This document shows positions 1 through 7,027 of a stretch of 10,394 bases of DNA, piece by piece. Under the pieces are notes generated by a model. The model had not been told where the DNA came from, ran no database searches, and saw nothing but the letters and a program-made list of their open reading frames with translations. The position numbers and the translations under genes were made by a program. Position 1 is the first letter of the stretch; each line of letters opens with the position of its first letter. Source of the stretch: Zygnema cylindricum (Eukaryota; Streptophyta; Zygnematophyceae; Zygnematales; Zygnemataceae); NCBI GenBank assembly GCA_037447655.1, contig JBBHKE010001503.1, positions 1 through 10,394 on the forward strand, given 5' to 3'.

Positions 1-19
1 GAGAGAGAGAGAGAGAGAG
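1..19. repeat. (GA)n dinucleotide microsatellite at window edge
   Basis: The window opens with an uninterrupted GA repeat that is cut by the window edge, so its full length is unknown. It lies within the inferred intron of the minus-strand gene, where it reads as (TC)n. Confidence 0.9.
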
Positions 20-197
20 GAATGTAGTTTATCTTTCCAAAAAATTTCATTCACTCAACTAAGCATTCCTCTCAAAATCAAGAAAAATAAAAAATTTAAT
101 AAGTCAAAAAATAATAATAATGAATTTGAAAAAAACAAAGAAAAAAAAAAAGAAAAAAAAATCCTTCACGAGAGCGTATCTTGGGGTTAAACAAAAA

Positions 198-309
198 GTA
201 CGGATTGCACAAGAACTTCAAAAAATGTACGGTTTTCTGAACTGTTTACCGTATGATCCGTACGGTATGTACGGAAATACCTGACTTGTACGGATTTGTA
301 CGGACGTAC
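198..309. repeat. Cluster of GTACGG hexamers
   Basis: GTAC cores begin at 198, 227, 260, 269, 288, 298 and 306, giving seven in 112 bases where chance predicts less than one. All but the last are followed by GG. Three more (487, 543, 560, all GTACGG) lie in the adjacent exon. GTAC is the known core recognised by plant SBP/SPL zinc-finger factors, including the copper-response type. Whether these copies are bound is inference, since they sit downstream of the start codon of the gene. They could instead be a degenerate local repeat. Confidence 0.6.
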
Positions 310-645
310 CCCTTTGTCGAATAACTTCGGAAGGTCTCTATTCAAATATTCCGTCAGCTCCTCTATCTTCTCCACCGACAAATTTTTGTCCGTATTCGCC
401 AGAGTCCCCGAAATATCCGCTCTCGAGCTGACACGTGGCGGTCTCATCATCCCGCCACGTGGCATCCCAAAACCGCTTCTCCCATGGTACGGATAAAAAG
501 ATTCGAGAGAGGATATGTGCCACGTGGGACTACGTAAGATTCGTACGGGACTTCGAACGGTACGGAGAGATGACGTGGCACACGTGTGAGAGTAGGTAGG
601 GCTGAGGTGGTGCCATGTGGCAGGCGTTCCGGAAATCGCGGCCAT
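310..645 (-). CDS. First exon of a probable chloroplast DUF2358-type protein (partial)
   Basis: The chosen start is the ATG at 645-643, giving 112 codons before a GT donor at 309. Residues 1 to about 75 contain many Ala, Ser, Thr, His and Arg and almost no acidic residues, like a chloroplast transit peptide. Residues about 89-112 then change abruptly to an acidic amphipathic helix containing EKIEELTEYL and ending DLPKLFDKG. This resembles the opening of plant DUF2358 proteins, where a DLxxLFDxxGI-type motif is followed by a conserved segment that would lie in the next exon, outside the window. The frame stays open upstream to 987, but that extension only translates a CT-rich leader. DUF2358 proteins are mostly uncharacterised and often plastid-predicted, so no reaction can be assigned. 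Four CACGTG boxes fall inside this exon. The family call rests on about 24 residues and could be wrong; that this is a real exon is somewhat surer. Confidence 0.55.
432..461. promoter_or_regulatory. Perfect 10-bp inverted repeat built from two G-boxes
   Basis: CACGTGGCGG at 432-441 is matched by its exact complement CCGCCACGTG at 452-461, with a 10-base spacer. Both contain the bZIP/bHLH core CACGTG extended as in ABA-response elements. Further CACGTG boxes follow at 521-526 and 581-586. All lie within the predicted first coding exon, so they may be regulatory, or they may be coincidental coding sequence in the transit peptide. Confidence 0.5.
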
Positions 646-1000
646 CGATTTTGAAAAGAAATTGTGACAGGAAAAATAACGGTGAGGGAGAGGGAGAGGG
701 AGAGGGGGGGAGTGAGGGAGAGGAAGATGGGGGGGAGGGGGGAGCGGGATGGGAGGGAAGGAACAAATCAAATTTGTCGGATCGGTGGTTTTTCTTATTT
801 TGTCGTTTTCTGCAAGTGTGGTCAAATTCAGTTTGCAAACGTAAACGTCTTGGAGCCAATCGTCGCACGTGTGAAGTGACACGGCTACGTAGACAGGTTT
901 GGCGTCAGAAACGCTAGAATTAAATTCGTCGAAATAAAGAAATAAAATTAAAAAAATATTTAAAAATATATAAAAAAAAGTGGCCACGGATTTAATCCAC
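646..1000 (-). promoter_or_regulatory. Putative promoter and CT-rich leader of the DUF2358-type gene
   Basis: Read on the minus strand, the start codon at 645 is preceded by a CT-rich stretch (681-757), a common plant leader composition. Further upstream come a CACGTG box (866-871), a CCAAT box in reverse orientation (856-860) and an AT-rich block with TATATA at 967-972. A start site near 930-940 would give a leader of roughly 290 bases. The element positions are seen; their use is inferred. Confidence 0.4.
681..757. repeat. GAGGGA-type purine tract
   Basis: The plus strand is almost pure purine, with repeated GAGGGA/GAGGGG units. It reads CT-rich in the sense of the minus-strand gene, whose 5' leader it probably forms. 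Confidence 0.85.
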
Positions 1001-1600
1001 TGCCTCGTCTCTATTAGCGGTAATCACTCTAATTCAAGTGGGTGTATTTTTGACCCAAAATTTGTAGACTACACTTCCCATGGTTATCATTTGTTTTGTT
1101 ATTAGCTGCAAGGATTTATTAGAAAAAAAAAAAAATAGTGTTTGTTAGTGTTACTGCTAAATAATTATATACAGTACTAATTAAGAGCAACTAACGTGGC
1201 AGATTGTAGTCCCTACTTTATTAGTGTTGTTCACACAATTTAATAATTTCGACCAACAAAATTTGTTATAGAATTAGTGTTATTAACTCTAATAACAATG
1301 GGCGATATAGTGTTAATGAAGACTAGTTGGGAAGTGGCCGACAACGAGCCACGTTATGTAATTAATATAACATATCAAACATTGAAAACAATGTCACTAA
1401 TTAGTGTTAATGAACATAATTTGGTGTCGCCAATACGAATGAAGTTTTAAACGTATTAATTCACTAACTAGGTCTAATAAGTCGGGGTTTCTTTTTTACT
1501 TTTATCATAAGTTTAACATTGATTCATGTTCAATTGTTTGTAACAGGAAGCACGACTTTATTAAAAGAGCACGACGGCAAATCATTTGAGAACATATGAA
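1001..1600. other. AT-rich non-coding stretch with ATTAGTGTTA-like words
   Basis: No gene is seen. TTAGTGTT-like words recur near 1148, 1220, 1275, 1308 and 1400. A perfect small inverted repeat GTTATTA/TAATAAC lies at 1279-1296. A block at 1550-1584 resembles 9765-9797. The same words mark the MITE-like elements near the right edge, so this stretch is probably an older, eroded relative of that repeat family. That relationship is inference. Confidence 0.4.
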
Positions 1601-1803
1601 CAAAAAATGAAAGGCAATGGAAGGTTTTATCTCCTTCTAACAACTTCTTTTGGAGGTCGCCTGTTCTATTCTCCCCATTGCTTTAACAATTATGCCAATT
1701 TTCTCCATCCTTATTACCAAGCATGTCACGCATGGTTAACAATTAATTTTTGATAAGCCACCATTCGATCCGAGCTTCTTGAGGCTCTTCCCTTTTATTC
1801 TCC

Positions 1804-2545
1804 ATGTGCTCGTTTCTCTCTTATGGGGGCACTAGTTCTGGAACTTGGCTATTGGATACACATATTCTCTCCAATCTACTTTTCATTCTTGTTCAATTCA
1901 CCGTCGTCTTCAGGTCTAGCCTTTGCCTCCCTCCTTTATCCCACCTTTACCCATCTCTCTCTTTTTGCTCGTGCGACTATGTTTTTCAACTAGATAATGT
2001 CCATTTGCTCCGTCGCTCTTAGGATAGAGTAGATTCAAGAACACGATACTCTTCGCCACACTATTGCAACAATTGCTTCAGAGGCGGTGTATTCTATTCG
2101 TTGAAAGGTTACACATGTTATTCCATCATAAGGGACAGAGGTTGTTTTACACGATGGCAACCGTCATATTGTCAGCGACATTGTTTTGGCGAACCTTGCC
2201 TCGGTTTCAATCGCTCGTCATATGGCTCGACATGTTGGAGCTAAGGAGTGTGGTTATGTTGACCACCATGATATGGATTTTCCGATGGTCGTGGAGATAT
2301 TTGGTTGTTTGGGAGTTGCTTTGGATGAGTTCCTCCATACTTATGGTCGGCCTTCTTTTGAGAGGAGGGGCCTTCAAAGCCCTCGTGCTTTGGTCCTTAC
2401 ATCCATTTTATGGTCAGCGTTTGTCTGTAGTTTACTATAATAGAACATTTCAATCCTTCTTTGGGCTACTATTGCTATTACAGATTGTGGACACATTTCG
2501 GAATTATCTCAGCGCGCTCTACCAGGTTTGTAGGATTTGGATCAA
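1804..2545 (+). pseudogene. Decayed C-terminal part of a reverse-transcriptase-type retroelement ORF
   Basis: The stretch is coding-like but broken. One frame (1804-2022) gives TWLLDTHILSNLL, then a block with SSLCLPPLSHLYPS, then a CxC...D..HLLR run ending in a stop. A second frame resumes near 2045 with DTLRHTIATIASEAVYSI. It continues through two in-frame stops into VVLHDGNRHIVSDIVLANLAS and the most conserved-looking part, FPMVVEIFGCLG...LDEFLH. A third frame takes over near 2400 with FYGQRLSVV. The order (W-rich block, RLGLP-like block, Cys/His pocket, RHDxLR-like block, then an EVFG-like motif and a YRQRxSV-like tail) matches my memory of the C-terminal regions of degenerate plant reverse-transcriptase-family ORFs. 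At least two frame changes and two internal stops rule out a working protein. Upstream RT motifs are not recognisable, so the 5' part is lost or eroded. The family is recalled from pattern, not searched. Confidence 0.5.
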
Positions 2546-3431
2546 TCAACATCACACAATCGATGTCACACAACTCATTTTCCAGGTCTCCATAATCCAA
2601 GTCAACATCATAATTGCCATTATCATACATCAAACATGCCACATAGCGTTCACGCTGGCTCCTCGAATAAAATTTAAAAAACAAATGAAATACCCTTAAA
2701 ATCTCTAGAGACTAAACCACAAATAGATTGTACTCCAATCGGGGTTTGATGTTTTAAAAACCGCAACATTGCCATTCATCATAGTGGTCAATATTACCAT
2801 ACCATAAGATAAAGGGAGAAATAAAATAAAATTACGTTTGAAAATCATAAGATAACCTAACAAAATGACTCGTGTAAAAAATAAAAAATTAAATTGTGGT
2901 CCCCCTTATTTTGACAGCTATTTATGCAATAAATGAACAACTATGTGTATAACGACCCAACCCTTTCTGCCAAAAAAAGAAAAAAAAGTAAAATCAAACC
3001 CTAAAAAGCAAAGTGAACAATTTCAAATCTACAAAAAACCTAAAGAAAAAAAAAACTATCTCTAATTAAATAAAAGTAAATAAGTTTGTCGACGTTGCCG
3101 CTTAAAATACTGTGAGGAATTGTCGATTCTACCCCTTTCCCATATTATTCCTACATTGAAATCAAGTTTATTGTTCATAAAAAAAAAAACACATTGAAAA
3201 GTATTTTATGAACCATAACGACCGAGCAACTCGAAACCCCAAAAAAAAAAAAACAATTACAAAAAAAAACAAAAAAACGAAAATCTTCCTTTGAAAACCT
3301 CAGGTATATTAAAACCTCACATATTTTAAAACCTCACGTATTTTAAAACCGGCTATTTATTCGAAGCCTTTTCTCCACCAAAAATCTCCTTTTTAACAAA
3401 ACTTTTCGAAAACCGCCGTTCAACTTTCCAT
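2415..3431. repeat. Long direct repeat, copy 1
   Basis: From about 2415 the sequence matches the segment starting near 3690. It covers the tail of the retroelement relic, a short remnant of TGTCACA-type repeats (about 2550-2585), and then about 830 bases of AT-rich non-coding DNA (2599-3431) that align almost continuously with 4630-5454 at roughly 90% identity by eye. Similarity stops sharply after AACTTTCC at about 3431. No gene is seen in 2700-3431. Copy 1 has kept the retroelement DNA upstream, unlike copy 2. Confidence 0.85.
3294..3344. repeat. 17-bp tandem repeat, three units
   Basis: Three adjacent 17-base units begin AAAACCTCA and end in TATATT or TATTTT (3294-3310, 3311-3327, 3328-3344). 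The matching place in copy 2 (5348-5364) holds a single unit, so the array expanded in copy 1 or contracted in copy 2 after the copies separated. Confidence 0.8.
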
Positions 3432-3689
3432 TCAGCATTCCGAAAAGGTTTTTTGGAAAAGAAGATGATTTACCACAGTTGTCTAAAGTTTTGACGCACT
3501 TGACCGCATGTTTTGTCCGTCGCTAAGCTCCAAATCGTATATTTTGTCCGTCGCTACGCTCCAAAAAGGTTGACAGCCGAGCGGTCGACCTGTTTGACGC
3601 CTCTGTTTTTGGTTTTTTTGCGGCCTGAATGGTACGGGATTATTTGTTTCCTCATCTCATTCGTCATCCATTTCTAGTGTGAATCGTGC
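3432..3689. other. Unique spacer between the two long repeats
   Basis: This 258-base stretch is not shared with the flanking copies. It contains a short direct repeat, TTTTGTCCGTCGCTA-GCTCCAAA, at 3511-3534 and 3542-3565 with one mismatch. I see no gene in it. It is the natural place to look for the junction or target site that explains how copy 2 arose. Confidence 0.6.
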
Positions 3690-3830
3690 AATTGTCAGCA
3701 TTTGACTGTAGTTTTACCACAATAGCACATTTCAATCCTTCTTTGGGCTACTATTGCAATTATGGTATGTGGACACATTTCGGAATTATCTCAGGGCGCT
3801 CTACCAGGTCTGGAGGATTTAAGGTATTAA
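3690..3830 (+). pseudogene. Terminal fragment of the same retroelement ORF
   Basis: This is the second copy of the ORF tail seen near 2415-2540. In one frame it reads QHLTVV, a stop, then HISILLWATIAIM and HISELSQGALPGLEDLRY, ending at TAA 3828-3830. The last part stays open further than in copy 1, where a TAG interrupts the GALPGL-equivalent. This suggests 3830 is close to the ancestral stop codon. It is too short and too broken to be functional. Confidence 0.45.
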
Positions 3831-4050
3831 TTTTAGTGCTCCTTTAGCCATAATTAGGTTTGGTTGGATAGTTTTATTTTGGGTACGAGATCTTGTTGGT
3901 TCTTTTGAGCTTGTTGTTCCTTTCAATGTCTGTAGTTTCTTTCACCTTATTTTCCCTTTATTTGCTTCGATCCGAATTCGGTTTTTCAGCTTCCTCTTTT
4001 CAGTTCTTTTCCTTTTTCAAAATCCAGACTCAAATTTCAAGGATCAATTT

Positions 4051-4636
4051 ACAACTGTCACAAAATTCCTGTCACAACTCACATCACACATTCAATTCCT
4101 GTCAAACTCATTGTCATGCAATCAATGTCACAAAATTGATGTCAGACAAACCCAGTGTCAAATCATCAATTTCACACAATCTATGTCACAAACTCAACCT
4201 TGCACAATAACTGTCACACAATGATCCACAGTCATCATGACACAATCATCGTCACCAAACTGACATCACACAATTAACTGTCACATAAAATGTCACAAAA
4301 TCATCATCACCCAATTATCACCACACAATCATCATCACACTATCAACATCAAAAAATCGATGTCACACAAACCATTGTCACATTTAATGTCACACTAAAT
4401 GTGACATAATCATCATCACACAATCAATATCAAACACTTATCACCACAATTTCATTGCGATACAAATCAGCCACATAATGTCACATAATCAACATCACAC
4501 AATCGTTGTCACACATTCATCATCACATAGTCATTGTCACAGAGGCATTGTCACACAATGTCACAGTCAATCACACAAACATCACGACACAATCAATGCC
4601 ACTACTAATGTCACACAGTCAATGTCACACCAGGGC
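4051..4636. repeat. Degenerate TGTCACA / ATCATCACACAATC tandem array
   Basis: About 590 bases are built from short variants of TGTCACA, CATCACACAATCA and similar words. Successive TCACA-like cores are mostly 12 to 18 bases apart (for example 4058, 4072, 4084, 4128, 4142, 4158, 4172, 4186). The plus strand is strikingly poor in G. Small ORFs here (for example about 4478-4777, rich in Ser, His and Thr) are by-products of the repeat and I do not call them genes. Copy 1 of the long repeat has only two or three units at the same place. Confidence 0.8.
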
Positions 4637-5375
4637 ACCATAATCCAAATCAGTATCATAGTCGCCATTATCATCACATCAAACATGCCACATAGCTTTC
4701 ACGCTGGCTCCTCGAATAAAATTAGAAAAAAAAATGAAATACCCTTAAAATCACAAGAGAGACTAAACCACAAATAGATATACTCCAGTCGGGGTTTGAT
4801 GTTTTTAAAACCGCAACATTGCCATTCATCATAGTCGTCAATATTACCATACCATATGATAAAGGGAGAAACAAAATAAAATTACGTCTTGAAAATAACA
4901 AGATAACCAAACAAAATGACATGTAAAAAATAAAAAAAACAAATTGTAGTCCCCCTTATATTGACAGCTATTTCTGCAATAAATAAACAGCTATATATAT
5001 AACCAACCAACCCTTTCTGCCAAAAAGAAAAAGAGTAAAATCAAACCCTAAAAAGCAAAGTGAACAATTTCAAATCTACAAAAAACCTAAAGAAAAAAAA
5101 ACTTCTAATTTAAAAAAAGTAAATAATTTTGCCGACATTGCCGCTTAAAATATTGTGAGGAATTGTCGATTCTACCCCTTTCCCATATTATTCCTACATT
5201 GAAATCAAGTTTATTGTTCATAAAAAAAAACACCTTGAATAGTATTTTATGAACCATAACGAGCCGAGCAACCCGAAACCCCTAAAATAAAAACACAAAA
5301 AGAAAACAATAACAAAAAAAAAAAACAAAAACGAAAACCTTCTTTTGAAAACCTCACGTATTTTAAAACCCGCTG

Positions 5376-5381
5376 TTTATT
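5376..5381 (-). promoter_or_regulatory. Candidate polyadenylation signal AATAAA for the EXORDIUM-like gene
   Basis: TTTATT on plus gives AATAAA on minus, about 127 bases past the stop codon, a sensible distance for a plant 3' UTR. It lies inside the second long repeat, and the same hexamer is present in copy 1 (near 3354). Use of this site is inferred only. Confidence 0.35.
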
Positions 5382-5507
5382 CGAAGACCTTTCCTCCACC
5401 AAAAATCTCCTTTTTCAACAAAACTTTTCAAAAACCGCCGTTCAACTTTCCCCAATTCTACTTCAAAAAACAAAAATAACGGCACTCCACGGAATCCCCG
5501 CCGCAAA

Positions 5508-6908
5508 TTACGGAACGAACGGGATCGGCGAATCCAGCTTCGGTGACGTCATGGTACACGCTCCCAGATTCCGGTTCCAATTCCTTTGAATCATATAGAA
5601 CACGTTATTCCCCATCACATTGTACGATCCGTACACCGGCGCATCCGTAAACCCGTAAAACCCGTAATCCCATTCGCAAAAATCTCCGACCTCGATCGGC
5701 GAATCTTCCGAAGCCACCACCCAACCCGCCTTGACTTTCCTTGACTGAAACGGATTTGTCGCGACGCTAACTAACTCGTGCGCGATCCACGAAATCATTC
5801 CGTCCACTCCTAAGTCGCCATTGGCCGGAAAATACCCTTTCCTAGAAAAGTACCGAAAAGTACACAGGTCCGGACACTGCGTCTCGGGATTCCCGATATG
5901 CGCATACGCGATACGCTTTTTTAAAGTACGAAAGGACGAATGGTACGAACACGCGGAAGTACAGAATCCGTGTACGTAAATGGACGGGTCTGTCAAAACT
6001 AAAACCACCGCTCTGACAGTTTTCGGTACTCCGAATACTTCTTTGTACGAATTCGTCACAATCGAACGAATATCCGCGTTCGAAAGCGGTTTTCCCTTCG
6101 TTCCCTTACCTACAACCGAACCTAAATCGTGGTAGGTACCAGCTAGCGTGACGTTCCACGTCACCGACCTATTTTGTCCTCCCGCCACCGTTTCGTAATA
6201 ATTATCCGTCGTAATTTTCCACCAATTCGTAACCGTCCGCGTATCGAAGGGTGCGCTCGGTGCACTCCCATCGGCCGGCTTGATCGCCCTAACAAACTTC
6301 TCCACCAGACTTTTCTGCGCCTCCGTCCACCCCTTCCCATAATAAACCAAAAAAACCAAAAACCCCTCGTTCGCCTTCTTATTCGACATCACCGACCCCC
6401 CGTAGTACCTCAAAAACGGGTACATCGACTGACTCCACTGATTGGTCCCCACGCTGTAATCAAACGTATCGCCCTTTTGTCCGCCGCCGCCTAAATCTTT
6501 CGGGTAGCTGGTAGCTAAAAGTGACGTCAGCGTGTCGTACGAATCTAGGGCGAGCTTGGATTCGCCGCCGCCGTTGAGTCCGGATTGGCGGATGGCGTCG
6601 CGGACGGTCCCGAGGTGGTCGCCGACGAGAGTGGCGGGGGAGCCGATGTGGATGGTGCCGATGTCGGAGTCCAGGTCGTCTAAAAAGATGCCGGCCTGCT
6701 TCTGGGATTTGTCGACGACCGTCAGGGAGGGGTCGCCGGTCACGAAGTCGGCGGAGGAGGGGGGGAGGGGGAAGGAGAGGGAGAGGAGGCAGAGGGAGAG
6801 GGAGAGGGAGAGGGAGAGGGGGAGGGGGAGGGGGAGGGGGAGAGGGAGGGAAGGGAGGGAGAGGGGGAGGGAGAGGGGGAGGGAGGGGAGGGAGTGGAAG
6901 GAGAACAT
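5508..6908 (-). CDS. EXORDIUM-like (phosphate-induced protein 1 family) secreted protein
   Basis: A single uninterrupted frame encodes 466 residues. Residues 1 to about 52 form a Leu/Ser/Pro signal peptide, encoded by a microsatellite-like tract. Residues 53-165 are an unfamiliar Gly/Ser-containing stretch. The family domain runs from about 166 (FLRYYGG) to 452. Its hallmarks are a WW pair with a following NYY (229-238), NSYKEVF (286-292), VLVLTDPSIYVHGFC (302-316), YAHIGNPETQCPDLC (335-349), NGDLGVDGM (363-371), SVATNPF (381-387), a Cys near 411 (GDFCEW) and a final GACT (449-452). Two N-glycosylation sequons are visible (N246, N252). EXORDIUM proteins are extracellular and in Arabidopsis promote brassinosteroid-linked growth; no enzyme activity is established. 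Lack of introns fits the family, but 466 residues exceeds the usual roughly 300-360. The start is forced, because the next Met (162) would remove the signal peptide. The A at -3 of the ATG is favourable. Confidence 0.92.
   Translation of the reverse strand: MFSFHSLPSLPLSLPLSLPSLPLPLPLPLPLSLSLSLSLCLLSLSFPLPPSSADFVTGDPSLTVVDKSQKQAGIFLDDLDSDIGTIHIGSPATLVGDHLGTVRDAIRQSGLNGGGESKLALDSYDTLTSLLATSYPKDLGGGGQKGDTFDYSVGTNQWSQSMYPFLRYYGGSVMSNKKANEGFLVFLVYYGKGWTEAQKSLVEKFVRAIKPADGSAPSAPFDTRTVTNWWKITTDNYYETVAGGQNRSVTWNVTLAGTYHDLGSVVGKGTKGKPLSNADIRSIVTNSYKEVFGVPKTVRAVVLVLTDPSIYVHGFCTSACSYHSSFRTLKKRIAYAHIGNPETQCPDLCTFRYFSRKGYFPANGDLGVDGMISWIAHELVSVATNPFQSRKVKAGWVVASEDSPIEVGDFCEWDYGFYGFTDAPVYGSYNVMGNNVFYMIQRNWNRNLGACTMTSPKLDSPIPFVP
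6753..6905. repeat. GAGGGA/GAGGGG purine tract inside the signal-peptide codons
   Basis: About 150 bases are almost pure purine on the plus strand (pyrimidine in the coding sense). They are built from GAGAGG, GAGGGG and GAGGGA units with only a few interruptions, such as the C at 6790. The tract encodes residues 2 to about 52 of the EXORDIUM-like protein as alternating Leu-Ser and Leu-Pro dipeptides. Confidence 0.9.
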
Positions 6909-6928
6909 GGTTGGAAAGGAAGCTAAGG

Positions 6929-6994
6929 TTTTTTTTTGTATTTTTGTTGTTTTTTTTTTTTTTGGGTAGGTTTTCTAAGGTTTTTTTTTTTTTT
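6929..6994. repeat. Poly(T)-rich tract upstream of the EXORDIUM-like start
   Basis: Several T runs are broken by short GTA, GTTG or GGGTAGG islands. In the sense of the minus-strand gene this is an A-rich leader just upstream of the ATG. No TATA box is distinguishable within it. Confidence 0.8.
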
Positions 6995-7027
6995 ATCCAC
7001 ATTCAGAGTTCCTGTCGATCTTTATCA

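Larger units (their letters stand above)
1..309 (-). other. Intron 1 (partial) of the left-hand minus-strand gene
   Basis: Read on the minus strand, coding that looks genuine stops after a GGG codon at 312-310. It is followed at once by GTACGT, a reasonable plant 5' splice site. Further left the DNA turns T-rich on the minus strand (A-rich on plus around 60-165), which is typical of plant introns. The open frame continues for about 40 codons past this point, but those residues look like translated GTACGG repeats, not protein. The acceptor site lies outside the window. The intron would be phase 0. Confidence 0.5.
3690..5454. repeat. Long direct repeat, copy 2, with expanded internal array
   Basis: This segment matches copy 1 at its start (3690-3815 with 2415-2540) and over its last 825 bases (4630-5454 with 2599-3431). 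Between them lies about 800 bases that copy 1 nearly lacks, mostly the TGTCACA-type array. Both copies stop matching at the same place, after AACTTTCC, which fixes a common right end. Copy 2 ends 54 bases from the stop codon of the EXORDIUM-like gene, so it supplies that gene's 3' flank. Apart from the ORF tail, no gene is seen in it. Confidence 0.85.

Noticed and set aside
615-917. Plus-strand frame of 100 residues rich in Gly and Glu
   Set aside because: It is an antisense reading of the CT-rich leader; low-complexity, with no domain.
187-987. 266-residue minus-strand open frame taken as one protein
   Set aside because: Its first 114 residues translate an AT-rich and CT-rich leader and its last 40 or so translate GTACGG repeats past a good splice donor. 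Only the middle part looks like protein.
2064-2699. 211-residue plus-strand frame, hydrophobic, resembling a membrane protein
   Set aside because: The conserved-looking retroelement motifs lie in other frames over the same bases, so this frame is a shadow. Its hydrophobicity follows from T-rich codons.
4051-4636. CRISPR-like array
   Set aside because: Units are short, degenerate and unevenly spaced without unique spacers, in what is clearly eukaryotic DNA.
4478-4777. Ser/His/Thr-rich frame that could suggest a metal-binding peptide
   Set aside because: The composition is produced directly by the TCACA-type tandem array and continues into the shared non-coding repeat.
2415-5454. LTR retrotransposon with the two long repeats as LTRs
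   Set aside because: Only about 260 unique bases lie between the copies, with no primer-binding site, polypurine tract or internal gag/pol, and the copies do not show matched TG...CA ends.
6460-7002. Pro/Arg-rich minus-strand frame of 180 residues
   Set aside because: It is an out-of-frame reading of the EXORDIUM-like gene and its microsatellite.
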